A DNA stretch of 64,000 nt, from assembly GCA_017948555.1 (NCBI GenBank), contig JAFMYY010000008.1, positions 124,001-188,000 on the forward strand, read 5' to 3'. Below, piece after piece: positions 59,351 through 64,000 of the stretch. The translations under genes were made by a program, and so were the position numbers. A model generated the notes under the pieces. That model was not told the DNA's origin and searched no databases. It saw nothing but the letters and a program-made list of their open reading frames with translations. Each line of letters begins with the position of its first letter. Position 1 is the first letter of the stretch. This DNA is from Cesiribacteraceae bacterium YIM B00369 (GTDB taxonomy: Bacteria; Bacteroidota; Bacteroidia; Cytophagales; Cyclobacteriaceae).

Positions 59351-60592
59351 ATGAAAGCGACCTATACTTTTGTCTATAACCGGAAAAATAAACTTAATAA
59401 GCAGGGGCAGGCCCTCGTACAAATTCAGGTTTATTATAATAAGGAAAGAAAATATTTAAGCACCGGCATTTATCTTAAACCCAATGAATGGGATGCCAGG
59501 CGAAATGAAGTAAGCAAACATAACCCTGAATGTGATGTATTAAACCAGGAGCTCCAGGAGCATGTCGAAAATCTCAAGGCTCATGAGCGTAGTGAAAACC
59601 AGGCAGGCAGGCCAATTGTCCTCTCTAATCTGACGCTGGAAAATTTCAAGGCCTCCAACCCTGGCCTAAGCTTTACGGAATTTTGGCGGGTAGGAATCGA
59701 GACTAACAACCAATTAGAGTATGATACTAAAAGATCTCACCGCTCCGCTCTCAAGAGATTTAAAGAATTCCAGGATGAAGTTCATTTTCATGAACTGACA
59801 ACCGACCTCTTAAGGGTTTACGAGAAATTTCTCATAAATTTCCGTGTTCCTAATAAAAAAGGAGGAGAAAAGGCTCTTTCTTATGGGCGTATCCATTGTC
59901 TTTTCAAAACGCTCCGGGCTTATGTCAACAGGGCAATTCAGGAAGGATATATGGAAACAGCAAATGATCCTTTCAATAGATTTAGTACAGCTAAATACCG
60001 GAAGGTGGCGAGTCAGACAACCCGGAAATATTTAATTCCTGAGGAAATTCATGCAATTGAGAACCTGGAGATCCCACCGCACTTGCAGTACCTTGAGAAG
60101 ATCCGCGATATGTTTTTGCTTTCCTGTTACACTGGTCTACGCTATTCTGATATTGTACAACTGGATACAAGCTGCCTGCAATTCAAAAAGGGAGAAGGCT
60201 ATTCTCTTTATTATAGCATGCAACAAAAAACCAAAACAGAAGTACTGGTGCCAGTTTACCTGCTATTTAATAAGAAACCTGAAATAATTATCAAGAAATA
60301 CCTGGAAGATCTCCAGGCAGGGGAAAATCTTCTTTTTGAGGAAATCACCAATCAGTACATGAACCGCTGTCTGAAGCAACTGGCTTTTCTTTCAGGCATA
60401 GAATGTAACCTTACATTCCATATGGCCCGGCATAGCTGCGCGACTCTTTTACTGGACCTGGGGCTGAGCTATGAAGTCGTACAGCAATTACTTGGTCACA
60501 CCAATATCCGTACTACTCAGATTTATGGTAAAGTGCGAAAAGAAGCTGTTAAGAAAGCATTGAAGGGGGTAAAGTGGGATGATATGAATTAA
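59351..60592 (+). CDS. Tyrosine recombinase (integrase)
   Basis: A 413-residue site-specific recombinase. The N-terminal arm-binding part (YTFVYNRKNKLNKQGQALVQ) and SAM-like core-binding domain (about 105-215) are of the kind found in Bacteroidetes elements. The catalytic set is complete: Arg264 (TGLRYSD), Lys near 293-295, His357 and Arg360 (HMARHSC), His383 (LLGHTNI) and nucleophile Tyr392 (TTQIYG). It starts 157 bp after the tRNA-Arg, the usual position for an integrase that uses the tRNA as its target. Confidence 0.95.
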   Translation: MKATYTFVYNRKNKLNKQGQALVQIQVYYNKERKYLSTGIYLKPNEWDARRNEVSKHNPECDVLNQELQEHVENLKAHERSENQAGRPIVLSNLTLENFKASNPGLSFTEFWRVGIETNNQLEYDTKRSHRSALKRFKEFQDEVHFHELTTDLLRVYEKFLINFRVPNKKGGEKALSYGRIHCLFKTLRAYVNRAIQEGYMETANDPFNRFSTAKYRKVASQTTRKYLIPEEIHAIENLEIPPHLQYLEKIRDMFLLSCYTGLRYSDIVQLDTSCLQFKKGEGYSLYYSMQQKTKTEVLVPVYLLFNKKPEIIIKKYLEDLQAGENLLFEEITNQYMNRCLKQLAFLSGIECNLTFHMARHSCATLLLDLGLSYEVVQQLLGHTNIRTTQIYGKVRKEAVKKALKGVKWDDMN

Positions 60593-60946
60593 TGCATAGC
60601 TTATTTTCTTTGGAAGTGAATCCATTGCCAATGTTTAAGCCCATGTTAGCAATAAAATGTGGGAGTAAAATTAGATTTCTGCCTCCGCTACAGCCAAAAG
60701 AAAGCTGCTCCTCCGCCGGGGCTTCGGAACAACTTTCTTTCCGCTTCCGCTCTAAACGCCACCAACATCCCGGGAAGCCCTTTTGCCAATAGGAGCTTCT
60801 TATTCCGTGATGTCCGTGGCTTGTCCCCTGCTTCTTTGCCGGCTCTTCCGGAGTTAGCAGAAACTGTAATTCCCTTACTTGTTAGATAGGAACGGGAAAC
60901 TTACAGACAATAGCCAAATGTTCATTTACAGATCCACAATGTTCAT
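60593..60946. other. Gene-free spacer after the integrase
   Basis: No supportable gene. A locally GC-richer stretch (about 60675-60870) contains short inverted segments but no reading frame I can defend. It ends in a 21-bp tandem duplication. Confidence 0.5.
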
Positions 60947-60958
60947 TTACAGATCCAC
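60917..60958. repeat. Perfect 21-bp tandem duplication
   Basis: 60917-60937 is repeated exactly at 60938-60958. The second copy holds the last codons and stop of the minus-strand gene at 60947-61387; the unit equals seven codons. Confidence 0.9.
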
Positions 60959-61387
60959 TTTGGGTAATTTATTCGCTTCCTGCAACTGGAGGATATAAGC
61001 GTCCAGAGCACCACAGGTAAATTCCACCATATTAACCTTTAACAGCGTAGCATACAGTTTTGCTTTTTGTCCATACTGTTTAGGTACTGAGATGGTGGTA
61101 TAGGTGATCTTTTCTGCTTCTCTTTTTACTTCACCTTCTGTTTCCATTTTAAGGCGGACTTCCGCCGGGCTTTCTTCAGGAGCATTCACTTCCTTAGGAG
61201 CTTCTTCTTTATTTACAGGAAACACAGGAGGATCAGTAGCTACTGGAGTTTCCATAATATGAGGAATTTCCAGTTGCCTGTTTTCAATTTCCTGCGGGTA
61301 GGCCTTTCGGCTCTCTGCTTCTACTAACTTTCCGGAGGTTTGCCTTGCTGCCTGAAGCTTTGCCATTAGTTCGTGTTTTTGTGCCAT
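60947..61387 (-). CDS. ParA-associated protein, possible partition partner
   Basis: A 146-residue protein of unknown family. The N-terminal 95 residues are polar, acidic and probably unstructured. The C-terminal part (TYTTISVPKQYGQKAKLYAT, then NMVEFTCGALDAYILQLQ) looks like a strand followed by two helices, the outline of a ribbon-helix-helix or similar small DNA-binding dimer. The start overlaps the parA stop by one base. A role as the DNA-binding partner of ParA is inferred from position. Confidence 0.65.
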   Translation of the reverse strand: MAQKHELMAKLQAARQTSGKLVEAESRKAYPQEIENRQLEIPHIMETPVATDPPVFPVNKEEAPKEVNAPEESPAEVRLKMETEGEVKREAEKITYTTISVPKQYGQKAKLYATLLKVNMVEFTCGALDAYILQLQEANKLPKVDL

Positions 61388-62052
61388 CAGAGATTGAATT
61401 TTAGGACCAGCTCTTTCATAAAGGATTCGAATTCTTTCCGGACCGGATTCAGCTCATAGCCGGGACCGGAAATATAACTTTTATAAGTGTTATAGCGGGC
61501 ATAGATGGCCCGCCTGGAAATGCGCGTATCCATTACCTGAATATTGATCTCCCTGCAGAAATCCTCCATGATCTTTTCCTCTATCCTTCCTTCTGCCTCA
61601 TTGACAAAAGCCAATACATTTAACAGGTGCCCTTCTTTTTGCAAAAGCTTTTGAATGTCTCCCAGCAGGTGAACAAAGCCAAGGGTGCCATAACGGTCGT
61701 TCTTATCACTCACTGCGGGAATCAACACTCCATCACAGATCATCAGGACCTCCACTACGCTTTCATCATCTGCTCTTCCCGGCTGGTCAATTAAAAGCAC
61801 ATCATAGTCCTCAACCAGTTCTACAATTCTGGAAGGTAACTTCCGGATGTTCAAAGCCTGGATGGGGTAGGGGAAATCCTTTTGCATTAACAAGTCTTCC
61901 TGCCGTATGTCGAAAAGGGTTTGCTGCTGATCGACATCAAATACTAAAACCTTCCTGCCAAAATCGATCACCAGTGAGTTGGCGATCAGGGCTGTGAAAA
62001 TTGTTTTTCCAGCTCCTCCTTTTTGGTTTGCCACTGAAATAACCTTTCCCAT
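61387..62052 (-). CDS. parA: ParA-family ATPase
   Basis: Partition ATPase of 221 residues. The deviant Walker A motif KGGAGKT (residues 11-17) follows the strand KVISVANQ. Walker B region is YDVLLIDQPGRADDESV, in which the usual TPP is replaced by QPG. VFDVDQQQTLFDIR marks the switch. The short form without N-terminal DNA-binding domain resembles type Ib ParA and the ATPases of Bacteroidetes mobile elements. It may stabilise the excised circle. The partner gene follows directly. Confidence 0.9.
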   Translation of the reverse strand: MGKVISVANQKGGAGKTIFTALIANSLVIDFGRKVLVFDVDQQQTLFDIRQEDLLMQKDFPYPIQALNIRKLPSRIVELVEDYDVLLIDQPGRADDESVVEVLMICDGVLIPAVSDKNDRYGTLGFVHLLGDIQKLLQKEGHLLNVLAFVNEAEGRIEEKIMEDFCREINIQVMDTRISRRAIYARYNTYKSYISGPGYELNPVRKEFESFMKELVLKFNL

Positions 62053-62179
62053 GATTTTATTAAGAAATTAAAATATGATATAGATAAAAAATGGTTTATT
62101 GACATCATTAAAAAATTAAATACTGAGATAGTGACTTCCTTATATTATAAAGAAAATGTAATACTAAACTATTAAAAAG

Positions 62180-62262
62180 GGATCCAATCAGTTCATTAAA
62201 AGCGGATCTAATCAGGTCATTATTTCATTAGGTAATGGAATGGCTTTATGATCAGGTAATTA
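62180..62262. repeat. Direct repeats, possible parS or iterons
   Basis: GGATCCAATCAGTTCATTA (62180-62198) and GGATCTAATCAGGTCATTA (62204-62222) are spaced 24 bp apart with two differences. A weaker third copy, TGATCAGGTAATTA, lies at 62249-62262. Confidence 0.6.
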
Positions 62263-62525
62263 AATCATTGAGTAATAATGTAATGAAATAATAAAGTCAT
62301 AAGTTTATTTTAACATTATATATAGCATTAATTTAGTAATTAAAATTCAAAATAATTAGCAATTAACAAAAGAAAAATTTAATTTAAGTGAAAGAATATC
62401 AGGTAGTTGTATTTTTTTATTTTTCCTGATGTGGGTCCCGGCCAGCGGGATAGGTATATTTGTCAGCAGGACGAATATTATAAGAGAAAACGAAAAAAAT
62501 AGCAAGAAGTAAACCACCCTTTAGT

Positions 62526-62658
62526 CTTTTTTGGTCAAAAAAGGCTGTCAGGGAGTTGGTTTAAGCCTTCCACAGAGTGGAAGAAATTTTTTAGGTATAC
62601 CTTTTGGGGGAAAAGGCCTGAAAGGGAGAGTAGTACAGTGGGTTTGGTATACTTTTTA
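62526..62658. other. Candidate oriT
   Basis: Inverted repeats CTTTTTTG/CAAAAAAG (62526-62543) and CTTCCAC/GTGGAAG (62567-62583) are followed by two copies of GGTATAC near 62594 and 62646. The cluster lies directly before the mobilization genes. Confidence 0.4.
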
Positions 62659-62660
62659 AA

Positions 62661-63083
62661 ATGAAAGAGACGAAGCAACTGAAGATCGATGCAGTTGTCG
62701 ATGAGCAACTGCAGACTGCCGCCCGGCATTTTGCCCTTAGCAAAAAAGCCTTCGCAGAAGAAGCCATCCTTTTCTTTTCCAGGAATAACATCTCCCCGAA
62801 AGGCTACAGCCCCTGCAGGGAGTTTGACCAGGTCCAGCTGATCCGGAAAAGTACTGACAGAATAATTGGAGTGTTGCAGCAGCAGGAGCAGGAATCTTTT
62901 GCCGGACTGCTGGCAGAGATCCTGAGAAGCCAGATAGCAGTCCAGGCATTGATCAACCTGGTGGTGGATTATGCTGTGGAGCCGCCCAGGCAAGATACGG
63001 TTGCTCAGCGGGTTCAGGATTACATCCGGGAACATATGAGGCAACTGGAGGCTAATACTCCCTTAGAGAAGCGGCTGGAGTAA
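62661..63083 (+). CDS. BfmA/BtgA-family mobilization protein
   Basis: A 140-residue protein. The start KQLKIDAVVDEQLQTAARHF with KKAFAEEAILFFSRN is the ribbon-helix-helix-like N-terminus of BfmA/BtgA relaxosome proteins. SPKGYSPCREFDQVQLIRKS and TDRIIGVLQQQEQE are also typical of this family; the C-terminus is helical. Such proteins bind oriT and recruit the relaxase, whose gene follows 41 bp downstream. It sits next to the presumed oriT. Confidence 0.85.
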   Translation: MKETKQLKIDAVVDEQLQTAARHFALSKKAFAEEAILFFSRNNISPKGYSPCREFDQVQLIRKSTDRIIGVLQQQEQESFAGLLAEILRSQIAVQALINLVVDYAVEPPRQDTVAQRVQDYIREHMRQLEANTPLEKRLE

Positions 63084-63124
63084 GGGATAATCAGATCTTC
63101 ATTTAATAGTTTAATGAAATCCTT

Positions 63125-64000
63125 ATGCATACCAAACTGATCAATCCGGCTACCGATGGATTGAAGGTTTATCATAACCTTGGTCCCTCCGATCGGCTCA
63201 TCTCTTACCTGCTGCACGAGAGCAAAGAGAATGGAAAGGGTGAGCAGATATTCTTTAACCAGTTTGCTGATAATATCTCTGCTGAAACTGTCCGGAATGC
63301 CCTGAATGGCAATGTGAAAGGCCTCAGGAAAAATGAGGAGAAGTTCTTTACCATTGTGGTATCTCCCGGTGAAGATGAGCTGCGGCATATCGGCAACAGT
63401 GATGAAAAGCTAAAGGTATTTGCCCGCCGCATTATGGATGATTATGCCCATCATTTTAACCTTAAAGACGGGCATCAACTGGAGGGGAAAGACCTGCTGT
63501 GGTTTGCTGCTATCCATGCAGACAGGAAAGTGAAAAATCTGGACCTTAAGAAAGAAGATGGCTTCCTGAGTGAAAAGGAGAAAAGGCTTATCCAGGATCT
63601 TAAGGCAAAAGGAGATCCCAGCTCATTGAAGGCTATAGAAAGAATTGAGCTGAGTGCCGACAGGCGAAATGCCCACAAGCTTGATGAGGAAGTTTTCCAG
63701 GCAGGAGATAATAAGCCGGGCCTCAACAAGCATATCCATATCGTGGTAAGCCGAAAGGACATCAATATGCAGTATTCTCTCAATCCCAGGGGCTGGAAGG
63801 CACGCTTTGATCTAAGGAAATGGCAGGAAAATAATGGCCATCGTTTCCAGGAGCTTTTCAGTTACACCAAGGAAACAATGCATGAAGCCTTTTATTTTCC
63901 AAAGCAGGATAAAGCTTATTTTGAAGGGAAGATTGAAGAAACCATTCACCTGATCAATGAAAAGTATGTGGGGGAGGAAAAGCTGGATGGGGAGCAGTTC
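63125..64000 (+). CDS. Relaxase-like mobilization protein, 3' end cut by window
   Basis: The frame is open from the ATG at 63125 to the edge, 292 codons. WFAAIHADRK near residue 118 and KHIHIVVSRKD near 200 supply the histidines (H-x-H) of a relaxase metal site. The region between them holds charged helices. It resembles the DUF5712/BtgB-like relaxases that accompany BfmA-type proteins in Bacteroidetes. The catalytic Tyr should be near the N-terminus (candidates in VYHNLG and LISYLL). It would nick oriT and lead strand transfer. Confidence 0.8.
   Translation, partial: MHTKLINPATDGLKVYHNLGPSDRLISYLLHESKENGKGEQIFFNQFADNISAETVRNALNGNVKGLRKNEEKFFTIVVSPGEDELRHIGNSDEKLKVFARRIMDDYAHHFNLKDGHQLEGKDLLWFAAIHADRKVKNLDLKKEDGFLSEKEKRLIQDLKAKGDPSSLKAIERIELSADRRNAHKLDEEVFQAGDNKPGLNKHIHIVVSRKDINMQYSLNPRGWKARFDLRKWQENNGHRFQELFSYTKETMHEAFYFPKQDKAYFEGKIEETIHLINEKYVGEEKLDGEQF

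Larger units (their letters stand above)
62053..62660. other. Repeat-rich control region of the mobile element
   Basis: 608 bp without a gene, between divergent parA and bfmA-like genes. The left 300 bp are extremely AT-rich with many ATTA/TAAT repeats; a tandem pair near 62180-62222 and a group of inverted repeats at 62526-62658 stand out. A TATATTTG at 62455-62462 could be the -7 box for the mobilization genes. Confidence 0.6.
59194..64000. mobile_element. Integrative mobilizable element, left part
   Basis: Everything from the tRNA-Arg end to the window edge reads as one mobile element: tyrosine integrase next to the tRNA, att-like repeats, a ParA pair, a repeat-rich spacer, a BfmA-type mobilization protein and a relaxase-like protein. 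The exchange point should be within the 3' part of the tRNA. The right end and attR are outside the window. No conjugation (tra) genes are visible, so it may be mobilizable only or the left end of a longer conjugative element. Confidence 0.85.

Noticed and set aside
59194-64000. Phage origin of the element after tRNA-Arg
   Set aside because: No capsid, tail, terminase or lysis genes are visible; mobilization and partition genes point to a mobilizable or conjugative element.

Overview
The window looks like a chromosomal segment of a Bacteroidetes bacterium of the Cytophagales type, moderately AT-rich. This rests on the gene families (OstA_2-type LptA, a DUF4835/PorD-like protein, a TonB-dependent receptor with a carboxypeptidase-regulatory-like domain, a BfmA-type mobilization protein), on the near absence of Shine-Dalgarno sites, and on several promoters matching the Bacteroidetes pattern TTG-N19-21-TAnnTTTG. 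Genus cannot be fixed from the sequence alone.

Layout. 1-8585 is a housekeeping block: tilS (cut by the left edge) diverges from an lptA-like gene, followed by bamD, an omega-like RNA polymerase subunit, coaBC, a porD-like gene, a 73-residue unknown and recN. 8728-10507 holds fabI and ispE. On the minus strand, 10577-13698 is a tight tgt-lptG-eamA operon with a near-consensus promoter. 13870-20902 carries a glycosyltransferase overlapping an ECF sigma factor, rsmG, and a dnaE that includes its own DEDDh proofreading domain. 20955-27123 is a mixed region: a glycosyltransferase, a 55-residue lipoprotein, a metallophosphoesterase, a GDPD lipoprotein, an exported trehalose-synthase-like GH13 enzyme and a small unknown.

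27232-31581 is a DNA-damage-tolerance pair (Y-family polymerase plus error-prone DnaE2-type polymerase) with a perfect inverted repeat in its promoter region. 32061-41342 contains pgeF, small proteins, a Crp-like regulator, a DinB-fold protein, a very long GAF plus five-PAS protein with no output domain, and a stress-type set (Tudor-like HVA1, SDR, YihY/BrkB).

41510-53110 is the main accessory locus. It has ten minus-strand genes for an unknown glycoconjugate or glycoside: SDR, epimerase, a glycoside hydrolase fused to an epimerase, MDR dehydrogenase, Gfo/Idh oxidoreductase, one GT-B transferase, three diverged CgeB-like glycosyltransferase paralogues and a methyltransferase. No flippase, polymerase or export gene accompanies them. 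Its gaps are filled with degenerate 7-bp-period repeats, which in two places run into reading frames.

53494-58921 holds a TPR lipoprotein, a TonB-dependent receptor with a PepSY membrane protein (iron uptake) and an acyl-CoA thioesterase. At 59120 a tRNA-Arg(UCU) gene marks the left junction of an integrative mobilizable element running off the right edge: integrase, ParA with a partner gene, a repeat-rich spacer with a candidate oriT, a BfmA-type mobilization protein and a relaxase-like protein.
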